64,000 nucleotides of DNA from Paenibacillus spongiae (GCF_024734895.1 NZ_CP091430.1:7069501-7133500); one strand, 5' to 3'; positions 16,561 to 26,482 are shown, numbered from the stretch's first letter. The notes: generated by a model not told the origin, from the letters alone. Numbers and translations: made by a program.

Positions 16561-16600
16561 TGGCGAAACGGAGCCACCTCTCGCGCTCCGTTTTCTCTTA
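16561..16600 (-). terminator. Hairpin after the 1459-residue SLH protein gene
   Basis: Inverted repeat ACGGAGC/GCTCCGT around a 9-10 base loop. The T run is short on the minus strand (GTTTCG) and better on the plus strand (TTTTCTCTT), so efficiency is uncertain. Confidence 0.5.
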
Positions 16601-16629
16601 ATCCCATCCCATTCCATTCCAGCCATACG

Positions 16630-19600
16630 TTAGCCGTCAATAAAATCGACATATTGCAGCAGCCGATTAATCATGACGGTGGCTTCTGCCCGCGAGGCAT
16701 TCGACTTAGCTCCGTATGCGCCATTCGACATCCCGTTAATGATACCCGCTTGAACAGCCTTGGCGACATCGTTCAGCGCCCAGGTGCCGATCTTGGTACG
16801 GTCCGTGAACCGTTTCAGAATCGAATTCGCATCCTGAGACAGGTTAATCTGCACGCCGGCTGCTCCTGCCGCGCGAACCATCATGCTCGCGATCTGTTCA
16901 CGGGTAATCGGGCTGTTCGGCTTGAACGTTCCATCCGTCATCCCCTGCACGATACCCGCTTTCGATGCCGCGCCAATGTATGCGGCAAGAACGGTGGACG
17001 TATTTACGTCCTTGAACTTCGCCGCTGCCTGCTTATCGCCGGGTAGTCCCAGACCTTTTGCGATAAACATCGCAAATTCGCCCCGCGTGATCGGCTTTGC
17101 CGGCTCGAATGCTGTCAATGTCCGGCCTTCGACAATATATTTGTTGGCGAGCAGCAGAATGTCGTTGCGCGCCCAATGCTTGCCGAGATCCGAATAGATA
17201 ACCGATCCTTTAATAAAGGCAAAGGTGCCGTTCCCCTTGCTTTGGAACGTGATCACGTACTTGCTGTTCTTCGTCTCTACGCGAGTCGGTACATAGGATA
17301 GCTTGCCGGTCTGCGGATCGAACCAGACTGCGGCAGTCGAGCGCGGATCAACGGCTGAAGCGGTAGAGACCGAGCGTTTTACATAACCGCTGAAGGCCTC
17401 GATCACTTTGGATTGGCTGCCTGTCACAACCTTAGCTTCGAAATTGACCGGGCTGACAAGCTGCTGAGCCCGCGAGCCGTTAAGCGCCGTAATCATCTGC
17501 GGCGTAACGCTTCCGGCATTGGTGTCGATCTGGATAAGCAGCTGCGACCCCGTCCCGGCACTCGGTTGAAGAACATCCAGTGCGCTCAACGGGATTTCAT
17601 AGGTCGAATCGCGATAGACCACGACAAAAGAGGCGTTCGCTGCATTCTTCCTGGCATCGTACAAGGTACTTAGCGGAACCGCCACAATAGCGGCCTGTTC
17701 ACTCTCAGGTACCGTGAACACGACGCGCGGCACCGTACCGCCTACCGTGCTAGCCGTGCTGTATGCGCCGGCAACCTTGTCGGCCGACAGCACATATCGC
17801 TTGGCATTGCGGTTCGCCGGCGAAATATCCGATTGCGTCGTTGCCACCGATACCTTGATCCCTATTCCTCCGTCGGCCGCCGTCTCGTAATCTCCATTCG
17901 GATTATCGATCCAGGTGGTTTGGTTGGCCACCCCGACGTCCGCGAATGCAGGAATGATACTGCCGTTCGTCTCCTGCATGGAAGTTCCATGGGATGTTGC
18001 GTAACTGACCGACACTCGGTCTCCGATCGCAACAGGCGTGGAAAGGGTCAGCAGCACGTTCGAATCAACGATCGATACAGTAGATACATTCCGGAACACA
18101 TCATTCACTTTGACGGTGAACTGGGAGGATGCCGGTTTGTAATTGCTGTTCATCGTCGAAGCGAATGTCATGGTCAGAAGGCTTCCCTTGACCACTGCCC
18201 CGTACAATGAACTTACATTCGAACCCGCATTTGCCGTCATTCCGCTGAATGCCGGTACCGTATTTCCGCCAAAATCCGCTATACCCGGATAACCGCCCAA
18301 GTAAGTGACAATAACGGCTTGACCCGAAGTAATCGCCGATGACAGCGTCAGAATCACTTGGGCGCCCGATACCGTCACCTTCGTCACCGATCTGGCGCTT
18401 CCGTTTACTGTAATGGCGAAGGAGCTGGTTGACGGGACTACATTCGGGTTCAATGGCTCGTCATAGGTTAGCGTAACCGTTGATGACACAGCCGTTACCG
18501 TCTGCAGCACCGGCGTTCTCGTATCCTGGCCATTCTGAACGTAGAAGCCGCTGAACGAAGACACATTATTACCTGCCCAGTCACGCAATGGATAGGAAGA
18601 GGCGGTATAGGTTATCGTTACATTCTGGCCGCTCGTTACCGCACTGCCGTTGAAGGTCAAGAACAGGACGCTGCCCGATCCTGAAATATAGGTTACGGAC
18701 CGGTAGGAGCCGGCCACATTGACCGAAAACTGGCTTTCCGCATATGAGCTTACCGCCTGCAGATCTTCATTGAACGTCAGTGTAATGGTATTGCCCTGTA
18801 CACTGCCATGCAGCGGCTTTGGCAGCGTGGTGTCCGGCGAGTTCGTTATATCACGGTTCGAAAATCCAACCGCCTTCAAACCGGTCAAATCTTGAATCGC
18901 ATAAGTCGTGCCCGGCGTATAAGACAGCTTTACCACTTGTCCGTACACAATTCCGCTCGAGAGAGTCAAGATCACGGTCTGTCCGGAAACTTCGACCTTT
19001 GTAACGCTGCGCCCGGAATTGTTTACTGTCGCATAGAAGCTTGCCGGCAGCGGTACCGCATCGATAGCGGGATTAATCGCTTTGTTGTACGTCAGTACGA
19101 TTCTGGATGTACCGGACATCTCGGACTTCAGAAGCGCCGGCGCTCCTGTTGCGCTGGTCGTACTGAACGTCCATTGATATTGATTCAGTATTCCGTCATA
19201 GGGATTGCCCGCCATATCAATAACAGCGCCAGCGGGTATTTCGACGTAATATTTTGCGTTCGCAGCTAGTGTGCCGTTAATGGCGATGTTCAGCTTCCGG
19301 TTATTGGCCGGGTCAACGGTTACCGTTGTGGCGTACTCCGTATTACCGGTGCCTGAGATCCGTTTCACCTTGATAGCACCATTGCCTGGCTGCACTTGCT
19401 CGCTGAAGGTAGCGGAGAGCACGATTCCCGTAATGCCGACTTCAGTGGCGTTATTAGCGGGCGTAACCGTAGACAGAGTCGGTTTCACGCTATCCTGCGT
19501 CACTCTGAAGCTCCAGCCGGACGAGTTCAAGATGCCTGGAAAATGGTTGCCGCTGGAATCGACCAAAGCTTGACTGTCGATTTGAACATAATAGGACACG

Positions 19601-21009
19601 TTATTCGTAAACACGATACCTGGCTTGACCGTGATCTTCGTCGTTCCGCCGCCAGTCACCTTACTGGATGTGACAGGAATCGTCGCTACCGTCGCACCGT
19701 TCGGATGCGATTTGATGACGATGTTGCCGTTACCCGGGTACACCGGTTCATCGAAGGTCATTTCCAGGTCGAAGGAGGTTGTTGTCTGCGTTCCGCCTGC
19801 GGCTGGTTTGCGCTCCAACAAACGCGGCTCCTGCGTATCGTAGCCCGAGTTTGTCGTGAACGTCCATTTTCGCGCATCTGTAATGCCTTCATAGATATTC
19901 GTGCCGGTACCGGCATCCTTGAAGGAGCCCGGATCGATCAGCACATAATAACTCGTATTCGGCTTCAGATTGCTTGACGGATTAATCGTAACTTTATTAC
20001 CGTTAATATTTACATCCGATGCAGCCACCCGATAGAACAGTTCATTATTCGATACCTGATTGATCGAAATCCATCCGGTTCCCGTTTTGGCAATATTGCC
20101 GGGAAACATCATGACCAGATCGTTATCGACAGGGAATCCGAACGAATTATTCATCGGCGATAATTCCGGGATCCCCAGCGCTGGCATTGCCGTACGCCAT
20201 GTCCAATTTCCAGTGCTAATACCTGCGAAAGCATTACCGGATGCATCCTGGAAGGCGCCGGATGGAATTGTCACCTCATACGGGCTGTCCCCTCTGAGCG
20301 GATACAGTGGCGATATCGTGATTGTTCTAGTACCGCTGCCCGTCACATTGGCGGATACGACAGGTATGTATTGGGTATCGCTGCTCTGCCCGGTCGCCGT
20401 ATTTCGGATCGTGATGCTGTTGTTGACGGCATAGACCGGTTCGTCGAAGGTCAGCCTCAATGCGGTTCCGATCGATACGTTGGTTTCACCATTTGCCGGT
20501 GAAAGCGGCGATACCGTGTCCAGCTTCGGCGGCGTGTTGTCCACCGCGCTTACCGTACTGAAATTCCAGTCCATCGTACTGGTAAGCCCTTCGAACGAAG
20601 CGCTATTGGACTCATTGAGGAATGCGCCCGGATCGATATACACATAATAGCTCGTATTTAGGGCAAACGATTTGGGCGTGATCGTGACCACATTCTTGCT
20701 GGATGGACCGATCATCACCCGGCTGTCTGTCACGGAGAACGAATCGAACATTGCTCCGCTGCCCAATTCGCGAATGTAAATCATCGCATTTCCGGTTCCC
20801 TTTTTGACATTCTCGTCAAAGGTCAGGACCAGCCTCGCATTCAGGGGTACGTTGCTCGCACCGGAGGACGGAGACACGCTCTGCTTTACCGGTCCTGATG
20901 ATGCTGCTTCTACCTGCTGCGGCAGGATCAGTAAGCTGCCGGTTCCAACTTGAAACGTTAGAAGGGCCGCCATAAAATAAATCAACCATTTCCGATTACG
21001 GATCACCAA
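16630..21009 (-). CDS. Large SLH-anchored surface protein with Ig-like and SwmB-type repeats
   Basis: 1459 residues with a signal peptide (WLIYFMAALLTFQVGTGSLL...VEA). Residues ~40-630 hold about five SbsA-type Ig-like (Big_5) domains, recognised by recurring LTFDE(P/N)V and WTFST patterns. Residues ~640-1060 hold about five SwmB-like repeats (VTLTYDEPLNPN, SVTKVTVSG, VILTLSS). The C-terminus has three SLH modules (SDLGKHWARNDILLLAN..PITRGEFAM; FKDVNTSTVLAAYIG..PITREQIAS; FTDRTKIGTWALNDV..ASRAEATVM) that would bind pyruvylated wall polymer. Start is TTG or GTG at 21004-21009 behind AGGGAGTGGG. Probable adhesin or secondary S-layer component. Confidence 0.88.
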   Translation of the reverse strand: MVIRNRKWLIYFMAALLTFQVGTGSLLILPQQVEAASSGPVKQSVSPSSGASNVPLNARLVLTFDENVKKGTGNAMIYIRELGSGAMFDSFSVTDSRVMIGPSSKNVVTITPKSFALNTSYYVYIDPGAFLNESNSASFEGLTSTMDWNFSTVSAVDNTPPKLDTVSPLSPANGETNVSIGTALRLTFDEPVYAVNNSITIRNTATGQSSDTQYIPVVSANVTGSGTRTITISPLYPLRGDSPYEVTIPSGAFQDASGNAFAGISTGNWTWRTAMPALGIPELSPMNNSFGFPVDNDLVMMFPGNIAKTGTGWISINQVSNNELFYRVAASDVNINGNKVTINPSSNLKPNTSYYVLIDPGSFKDAGTGTNIYEGITDARKWTFTTNSGYDTQEPRLLERKPAAGGTQTTTSFDLEMTFDEPVYPGNGNIVIKSHPNGATVATIPVTSSKVTGGGTTKITVKPGIVFTNNVSYYVQIDSQALVDSSGNHFPGILNSSGWSFRVTQDSVKPTLSTVTPANNATEVGITGIVLSATFSEQVQPGNGAIKVKRISGTGNTEYATTVTVDPANNRKLNIAINGTLAANAKYYVEIPAGAVIDMAGNPYDGILNQYQWTFSTTSATGAPALLKSEMSGTSRIVLTYNKAINPAIDAVPLPASFYATVNNSGRSVTKVEVSGQTVILTLSSGIVYGQVVKLSYTPGTTYAIQDLTGLKAVGFSNRDITNSPDTTLPKPLHGSVQGNTITLTFNEDLQAVSSYAESQFSVNVAGSYRSVTYISGSGSVLFLTFNGSAVTSGQNVTITYTASSYPLRDWAGNNVSSFSGFYVQNGQDTRTPVLQTVTAVSSTVTLTYDEPLNPNVVPSTSSFAITVNGSARSVTKVTVSGAQVILTLSSAITSGQAVIVTYLGGYPGIADFGGNTVPAFSGMTANAGSNVSSLYGAVVKGSLLTMTFASTMNSNYKPASSQFTVKVNDVFRNVSTVSIVDSNVLLTLSTPVAIGDRVSVSYATSHGTSMQETNGSIIPAFADVGVANQTTWIDNPNGDYETAADGGIGIKVSVATTQSDISPANRNAKRYVLSADKVAGAYSTASTVGGTVPRVVFTVPESEQAAIVAVPLSTLYDARKNAANASFVVVYRDSTYEIPLSALDVLQPSAGTGSQLLIQIDTNAGSVTPQMITALNGSRAQQLVSPVNFEAKVVTGSQSKVIEAFSGYVKRSVSTASAVDPRSTAAVWFDPQTGKLSYVPTRVETKNSKYVITFQSKGNGTFAFIKGSVIYSDLGKHWARNDILLLANKYIVEGRTLTAFEPAKPITRGEFAMFIAKGLGLPGDKQAAAKFKDVNTSTVLAAYIGAASKAGIVQGMTDGTFKPNSPITREQIASMMVRAAGAAGVQINLSQDANSILKRFTDRTKIGTWALNDVAKAVQAGIINGMSNGAYGAKSNASRAEATVMINRLLQYVDFIDG

Positions 21010-21100
21010 TAACCCACTCCCTATAAAGACACTCGTACTTTATTTTTCGGTTAAAGGGGGGTGGAAATGAAGAGTTGGAGCGCTTTTTCTAATATAGGAA

Positions 21101-21255
21101 AAAGCAGCTGCTCCGCAGTAAGAATGTTCCTCCGATCGCTGTTGTTCCCGGATTTCCTTGAATGATTGGATAGTGGTCGAATTCCGTGAACAAAGGCGAA
21201 CGCTAACGCTTCTTCAGAATCATTCTTCCTGCTCCGCCTGCTTACATTCGTTCAA
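21101..21255. repeat. Dispersed imperfect-palindrome element, copy 2
   Basis: Same orientation and order as the copy at 2131. Near-identical blocks lie at 21121-21149 (AGAATGTTC.TCCGATCGCTG then TTGTTCCC) and 21188-21235 (GAACAAAGGCGAACGCT...CAGAATCATTCTTCC). The inner stem has changed on both arms (TTGTTCCCGGATTTC versus GAATTCCGTGAACAA) yet remains largely pairable. Confidence 0.8.
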
Positions 21256-21260
21256 AGGCA

Positions 21261-21292
21261 AAAGAAAAACCGCTCCGGTTAAGGAGCGGTTG
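21261..21292 (-). terminator. Intrinsic terminator of metK
   Basis: Minus strand AACCGCTCC-TTAACC-GGAGCGGTT followed by TTTCTTTT. Confidence 0.93.
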
Positions 21293-21315
21293 GAATACAA
21301 ATCTTAATATGCGGC

Positions 21316-22518
21316 TTAAGCTTCTGCGTCGGCTTTCAATTGTTCCGCTTTGTCTACGCGTTCCCATGGCAGATCGATGTCCGTACGGCCGAAGTGACCG
21401 TAAGCAGCTGTTTTGCCATAGATCGGACGGCGAAGGTCGAGCATCTTAATGATGCCGGCAGGACGAAGGTCGAAGTTCTTCTGGATGATTTCAACCAGCT
21501 TCTCTTCGCTTACTTTGCCTGTTCCATACGTGTCCACGCTGATGGATACCGGATTGGCTACGCCGATTGCGTAAGCAAGCTGAATTTCACATTTGTCGGC
21601 AAGACCGGCAGCGACCAGGTTCTTCGCAACATAGCGGGCTGCATAAGCTGCAGAACGGTCGACTTTTGTTGGATCCTTACCGGAGAACGCGCCGCCGCCA
21701 TGACGTGCATAACCGCCGTACGTGTCGACGATGATCTTACGGCCTGTAAGACCTGCATCGCCTTGCGGTCCGCCAATAACGAAGCGGCCTGTTGGGTTGA
21801 TGAAGTACTTGGTTTGGTCATCCAACCACTCTGTTGGAACAACCGGCTTGATGACATGCTCCAGGATGTCCGCTTGGATTTGCTCCAGCGTTACTTCTTC
21901 CGCATGCTGCGTCGAAACGACGATCGTATCGACACGTTTTGGCAGGCCGTCTACGTATTCGATCGTGACTTGCGTTTTGCCGTCTGGACGGAGGTATTCA
22001 AGCGTTCCGTTCTTCCGCACTTCTGACAAACGGCGTGCGATACGGTGAGACAGGGCGATCGGAAGCGGCATTAGCTCCGGCGTTTCGTTAGTCGCAAAGC
22101 CGAACATCAGACCTTGGTCCCCTGCTCCGATATCTTCGTTCTCTTCACGAATGTTCTTGCCATCGCGGCTTTCGATTGCAGCGTTAACGCCTTGCGCGAT
22201 GTCAGCCGATTGCTCATTAAGGGATGTCAATACAGCACAAGTGCTGGAGTCGAAACCATATTTGGCACGCGTGTAGCCGATTTCTTTGATGGTACGGCGT
22301 GCAATCGCCGAGATATCGACATAATCCGCACGGCTGCTAATTTCGCCAATAACGAGAACAAGACCCGTTGCTACGGAAACTTCGCAAGCTACGCGTGCAT
22401 AGGGGTCAGCTTCCAAGAACGCGTCCAATACCGCGTCAGATATTTGGTCACAGATTTTATCGGGATGTCCTTCTGTAACCGATTCCGATGTAAACAAGTG
22501 TCTTCCTTTAAGAGACAT
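21316..22518 (-). CDS. metK: S-adenosylmethionine synthetase
   Basis: 400 residues, the usual length. It makes SAM from methionine and ATP in the cytosol. Family motifs are intact: GHPDKICDQISDA at the N-terminus, GAGDQGLMFGFA (the GAGDQG hexapeptide) and GGGAFSGKDPTKVDRSAAY. It stands alone between an SASP gene with its own terminator and the metK terminator. The S-box (SAM-I riboswitch) that controls metK in B. subtilis is not recognisable in the ~115-nt leader left after the SASP terminator. Confidence 0.98.
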   Translation of the reverse strand: MSLKGRHLFTSESVTEGHPDKICDQISDAVLDAFLEADPYARVACEVSVATGLVLVIGEISSRADYVDISAIARRTIKEIGYTRAKYGFDSSTCAVLTSLNEQSADIAQGVNAAIESRDGKNIREENEDIGAGDQGLMFGFATNETPELMPLPIALSHRIARRLSEVRKNGTLEYLRPDGKTQVTIEYVDGLPKRVDTIVVSTQHAEEVTLEQIQADILEHVIKPVVPTEWLDDQTKYFINPTGRFVIGGPQGDAGLTGRKIIVDTYGGYARHGGGAFSGKDPTKVDRSAAYAARYVAKNLVAAGLADKCEIQLAYAIGVANPVSISVDTYGTGKVSEEKLVEIIQKNFDLRPAGIIKMLDLRRPIYGKTAAYGHFGRTDIDLPWERVDKAEQLKADAEA

Positions 22519-22634
22519 TTGCTCAACCTCCTACAGTTAAAAATAAGTAAGTATGATGGATAGTTCATGCATGGCTTCGGGACAATAGAAAAGTCGACGT
22601 CCATACATGGATCTAACGGTAACGTTTCGATTCC

Positions 22635-22666
22635 AAAAAATGAACCTTTTCCGAGGTGGAAAAGGT
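22635..22666 (-). terminator. Intrinsic terminator of the SASP gene
   Basis: Minus strand ACCTTTTCC-ACCTC-GGAAAAGGT then TCATTTTTT. It lies 70 bp after the SASP stop. Confidence 0.9.
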
Positions 22667-22735
22667 CTCTAGTCAACTCTCTAAAACAATATGATACCGA
22701 AACTGTCGCTTTGTGTCAATAACGGATGCTTGGGG

Positions 22736-23020
22736 CTACAGACCGTTCAAGACACGCTCGGCTTGCTCCACCAGACGACGAGTAATCGACCCGCCGACTT
22801 GACCGACATCTCGTGTGGCTAAGCGGGACCATGGTACGCTGCTTGGATCACTGGACGCTCCAACGGAACCAAAATCATCCGAAGCAAACTCCGTCATGCC
22901 CAACCGGTCCGGTGTAATGGCACCCGAGGTAAGCCCGAGCTCTGCTGCAATTTCGTACTTCATTTGATTCAGCGCTTCCTTACAATTCGGAACGACCACT
23001 TTATTCGAACGACTAGCCAT
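22736..23020 (-). CDS. Alpha/beta-type small acid-soluble spore protein
   Basis: 94 residues. Both family signatures are present: ALNQMKYEIAAELGL near residues 17-31, containing the germination-protease cleavage region, and DVGQVGGSITRRLVEQAE near residues 70-87. These proteins coat DNA in the dormant spore and are degraded by Gpr on germination. A 20-residue Ser/Asp-rich insertion (FASDDFGSVGASSDPSSVPW) makes it longer than the usual 60-75 residues. It should be sigma-G-dependent, but I could not place a convincing sigma-G promoter. Confidence 0.93.
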   Translation of the reverse strand: MASRSNKVVVPNCKEALNQMKYEIAAELGLTSGAITPDRLGMTEFASDDFGSVGASSDPSSVPWSRLATRDVGQVGGSITRRLVEQAERVLNGL

Positions 23021-23127
23021 TGTTCAAGCACCTCCTGAAGTTGATACACGTAGTGTGCGCCGACCTCAGCGTTCCGAAGCGCATAACATGTTGACAGTTC
23101 GGGGAAAAATACCTAATGCAGTTGATA

Positions 23128-23174
23128 ATAAAAAAATTAGCCCGCCGCGCAGAATATTCTACACAGCAGGCTAA
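23128..23174 (-). terminator. Intrinsic terminator after the small secreted protein gene
   Basis: Minus strand TTAGCCTGCTGTGTAGAA pairs with TTCTGCGCGGCGGGCTAA, followed by seven T. Confidence 0.92.
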
Positions 23175-23184
23175 TGTTGAACTC

Positions 23185-23718
23185 TTATTCTTGAGCTTGC
23201 AGCTCGTACGGACCACGTACCATGACTACCAGTCCAGCCTTCGCGCCTTCAGCCGACATAATGCCCCGACCGCTGCGCGGGACAAGAATCTGATGATTGA
23301 TCGGAACGGTCATCCCGTTGGTCAGATCCGTCCCTTCCGTCAGATTGGCGATGCCATTCGTATCCGGTACGAAGGCAACCGGCTTGCCGGCCCGGACAAC
23401 GAATTCGGCGCTCCCCTTCGCAATGAGCTTCTTACCGAGTGGAACGGACACAACTTTATATTCCGCGCCTCCTCCGACTTGCTCCTTATCCCCGCTAGAA
23501 CCCGAACCTGAGCCTTGCTTGGCCATTTCAGCCTTAACCAGAGCGGCGACCTGCTGCTCCACATAGCTCTTCGTGACAATCGGATCTTGTACCGACCCCG
23601 GTGTGCTCGCATCTTCACCGTCGGCTTGGGACGACCACGTTGATCCTGCTACGATAACTGTACTTATTAGGGCTACTGTCATAATGAGTTTCGCCCAATT
23701 CTTGTTCAAATTTGCCAA
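23185..23718 (-). CDS. Small secreted or membrane-anchored protein, function unknown
   Basis: 177 residues. An N-terminal hydrophobic segment (KLIMTVALISTVIVAGSTW) is a signal peptide or anchor. A helical stretch (KSYVEQQVAALVKAEMAKQ), a Gly/Ser linker and a beta-rich C-terminal domain (VVSVPLGKKLIAKGSAEFVV, VPINHQILVPRSGRGI) follow. The C-terminal half looks like a conserved extracellular domain but I do not recognise it. It has its own terminator and forms a single-gene unit between two surface or spore genes. Confidence 0.7.
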   Translation of the reverse strand: MANLNKNWAKLIMTVALISTVIVAGSTWSSQADGEDASTPGSVQDPIVTKSYVEQQVAALVKAEMAKQGSGSGSSGDKEQVGGGAEYKVVSVPLGKKLIAKGSAEFVVRAGKPVAFVPDTNGIANLTEGTDLTNGMTVPINHQILVPRSGRGIMSAEGAKAGLVVMVRGPYELQAQE

Positions 23719-23786
23719 GCTCCTTCCTAGTATCTTACTTTTAGCATACTAGTTCAAGCAAAGATTGTCAGCCCATATCGCTAGAG

Positions 23787-26315
23787 TTATGGTGTCTCTG
23801 GAGTCTGTGGTGTTTCTTTTTCAATTGAATACCAGCTGAATTCTTTCGTTCCAAGCAGCTTACGATGACTATTATACTCTTCATATACTGATAGCTTATA
23901 TCCTCTAAACAATACACTACCGATTTCATTACCGGTAAAGGATACGGAGACCTTTTTCTTGATACCTGGTTTCAAACCGCCTTCAGCAGCATCCAGCTCC
24001 AATGATTGCTCATACTCATTCACACCATCGTTAACGACAAAAGTTAATTTGCGTTTTGTTTCATTCACTTCATAAGCATTAAGATTCTCGAGCGTATAAT
24101 TCATATCTAGCTTCAATGTATTCAAGCCTTCAAGTCCAGAATCAATACTATTAACCGTAAACTTGTAAGGATTAATAATTAGATCTTTCAGTTCTTTACT
24201 AACAGTATTCTCAAGCTTAGGCAGATCAAATGAAATTCCGTTAATCATTCTATCAGGCGTGCCTTCTGTAGTACTAAATTTCCCTTCCGTTATACCTTCA
24301 CCGATAATCAATTTTGCTCCTTCTTTGGAGAAGGATTTTGGAACTCTACCCGATACAACAAGCAGAGCCTTGCCGGTAGGGCTGATTTTCGTTTTAATAT
24401 TCGGCAAATCGGCATCAATATATTGATTATCATTAGTTTTGAAGAATGCTTTCAGAACCGGCAGAGTAGTAAATCTCATCTCATCATTGGTATAGCTGAA
24501 TTCAGCATAATATAGATCCGACGACTTACCTTCAAATACGGTTGCATTCTCAAATTGCAAAGTAGCTTTTCGACCCATCGTTTGAATTTTAAATGGATCT
24601 TGAAGGTTTCTTTTAGGTACCTCAGTTACATTTTTGGCTGTAAACAATCCGATAGTTTCTTTCGTCTCTTCTGATATTTGGTCTAGCAATGTCAATTGAA
24701 CTTCATTGAATTTATAATTATACGGTACTTTCGTGCTTACAATAAAACTGGTAGAGCTTTTAGCTGGAAGCAATATTTGGTCATCCGCTTTAATCATTGT
24801 TATTGCTTTCTCATCAATATTTACACCGTTCAAATTTAACTTGCTTTTGATATCAGGAATAACCAATGACTTGGTAGCATGATCGTTACTGACCGTCACG
24901 TAAATATTTAACAGGTCCTCTTGCCCCCAAGGCAAGCGTTCAACCTTTTTAATTTCAAACTCATAAGCACCAGTCGCATTCCGATAAGTTTTCTTGGAAA
25001 CAGGAGTTGTTGTCGTAACTGGTGGAACTTTAAATGCTGCAGCTATGTAACCATTTGTTTTATTCTCTTCTTTAGGCTGGTTTATGAGCAGAGTCATTCC
25101 AGCTGTTGCCGCTGTCGGAATTTTTACTTTAAGTTCCATTTCCTTCTCAACACCAGGCAGCAATTGAATCTCTTCATCCTTAACTGTGATCGGATATTGA
25201 GCACCGTTTGAACTTAACAGAACATATTCGTATTTTGGAAGCTTAACTGCCTTTTTACCATTGTTCAGCCACTTCATATTAATCGAAATCGTGTCACTTG
25301 CATCATTTGATTCCCGATATACGCTAGATATAATAGCTTGAATATTTTGTCCATTAACTGTGTATTTTTTTGCTGTATTTGTCGGAGCTACGAAATTACT
25401 GCTGGCATACCACACAACATTATAAATAGAAACCGGCGATTCAAATTTTGTTTCTCCGTCACTTATCGAACTTAGCAATAATTGTGCACCGTTTACATCT
25501 ACATTTGATTTTAACGATCCAGTGAGTAAGATAGATACGGATTGACTAGGATCTAGTTTTTGGTCTGCTTGTAAATCCGATTCCAGTTTTATTATGTACC
25601 CTTGCTTTGTTTTTAAACTAAATTGGTAGGAAGAGAGATCTTTCCTTGTGAATCCAATGTTCTCCATTTTAAAGCGAACTTGGATTTGTGATTGGTCTCC
25701 TACTGTAAAGCGTGTTCCGGATTCAAAATTGGTTTTAATCTTTTCGTTGTTCTTCCGCAGGATATAGTAGTTATTAGTAGGTACAGAGTTTTTATAAGCC
25801 GAGGTTATCCTTGTCTCACCTAATGTGCGCGTATAATTAGGCGCATTAAAATCCCACTTCACCAAGCGGAACTTCAAGTCGGTATAATTGACCTTTTGAT
25901 CGACCTTGGAATAGAAGCTAAATTCCTCTGATGTCTTCGGCGCTACTTTACTGGACTTCTTGTTTGCCGGATTTGGTGTAACGTTATACTTGCCGCCGTT
26001 CACAGAATGCATCTCTACCCAATAATCATTGAAATCGATCTCAGTGTTATCACCGTTATAGACCGTTATGGTGTAATGGGTTGTTTTTTCATTATTGTTA
26101 TACAGAAAATAAACATCCTTAATTTGAACATAGCTCTTCGAGGAAATCATAAATGTTTTAAGTTTGGTGCCTCCAAAGGGTTGCAACGAGGCTACCGGAG
26201 CTTTCGTTACCGTACCGGCTGCTTCCGCCGTAGGCACATATGTAAGGGAAGAACTCAATAATGTCACAGCCAACATGGTGCCGCATGTTATTTTCACAAC
26301 CTTGTTCATTCGCAT
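23787..26315 (-). CDS. Large secreted protein, AT-rich, function unknown
   Basis: 842 residues with a classical signal peptide (VKITCGTMLAVTLLSSSLTYVPTAEAA). The rest is a succession of beta-rich domains, at least five, each with patterns such as YTITVYNGDNTEIDFNDYWV, YVTVSNDHATKSLVIPDI and AEFSYTNDEMRFTTLPVL, resembling DUF4352-like Ig folds with alternating hydrophobic strands. No SLH, LPXTG or enzyme motif is visible, so it would be secreted or held by another protein. The coding DNA is visibly more AT-rich than that of the comF, nuo or csaB regions. A near-perfect ECF promoter lies 40-65 bp upstream. Confidence 0.75.
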   Translation of the reverse strand: MRMNKVVKITCGTMLAVTLLSSSLTYVPTAEAAGTVTKAPVASLQPFGGTKLKTFMISSKSYVQIKDVYFLYNNNEKTTHYTITVYNGDNTEIDFNDYWVEMHSVNGGKYNVTPNPANKKSSKVAPKTSEEFSFYSKVDQKVNYTDLKFRLVKWDFNAPNYTRTLGETRITSAYKNSVPTNNYYILRKNNEKIKTNFESGTRFTVGDQSQIQVRFKMENIGFTRKDLSSYQFSLKTKQGYIIKLESDLQADQKLDPSQSVSILLTGSLKSNVDVNGAQLLLSSISDGETKFESPVSIYNVVWYASSNFVAPTNTAKKYTVNGQNIQAIISSVYRESNDASDTISINMKWLNNGKKAVKLPKYEYVLLSSNGAQYPITVKDEEIQLLPGVEKEMELKVKIPTAATAGMTLLINQPKEENKTNGYIAAAFKVPPVTTTTPVSKKTYRNATGAYEFEIKKVERLPWGQEDLLNIYVTVSNDHATKSLVIPDIKSKLNLNGVNIDEKAITMIKADDQILLPAKSSTSFIVSTKVPYNYKFNEVQLTLLDQISEETKETIGLFTAKNVTEVPKRNLQDPFKIQTMGRKATLQFENATVFEGKSSDLYYAEFSYTNDEMRFTTLPVLKAFFKTNDNQYIDADLPNIKTKISPTGKALLVVSGRVPKSFSKEGAKLIIGEGITEGKFSTTEGTPDRMINGISFDLPKLENTVSKELKDLIINPYKFTVNSIDSGLEGLNTLKLDMNYTLENLNAYEVNETKRKLTFVVNDGVNEYEQSLELDAAEGGLKPGIKKKVSVSFTGNEIGSVLFRGYKLSVYEEYNSHRKLLGTKEFSWYSIEKETPQTPETP

Positions 26316-26355
26316 AAGTCTCCTTTGAATACATTTAAAGTATCTTACTTAATTA

Positions 26356-26381
26356 GACGAGATTTTTTCCCAAAAGTTTCA
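26356..26381 (-). promoter_or_regulatory. ECF-sigma promoter of the 842-residue secreted protein gene
   Basis: Minus strand TGAAAC (26376-26381), 16-bp spacer starting TTTT, CGTC (26356-26359) followed by TAAT. This matches the TGAAAC-N16-CGTC pattern of Bacillus sigma-W/X/M-type promoters. The leader would be about 35 nt. Confidence 0.75.
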
Positions 26382-26434
26382 GGTTGCTATAAAAACACTT
26401 TGAACATATTGGCTTGATTCATTTCTACTTTGAC

Positions 26435-26470
26435 AAAAAAAAAGAAGCTCGGCTATGCCGAGCTTCTTTA
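26435..26470 (-). terminator. Intrinsic terminator of the S-layer protein gene
   Basis: Minus strand AAAGAAGCTCGGC-ATA-GCCGAGCTTCTTT, continuing into an uninterrupted T run. It is the strongest terminator in the window, consistent with a highly expressed gene. Confidence 0.95.
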
Positions 26471-26482
26471 GTTAAAGTCGTA

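Larger units (their letters stand above)
21010..21315. other. Gap between metK and the SLH gene
   Basis: 306 bp containing the metK terminator, a full copy of the dispersed palindromic element and the short leader of the SLH gene. No gene is visible. Confidence 0.7.

Noticed and set aside
22519..22735. SAM-I riboswitch before metK
   Set aside because: The only hairpin with a T run (22635-22666) is the SASP terminator, and no S-box core such as GAGGTGGAGGGACTGGCC is recognisable in the leader.
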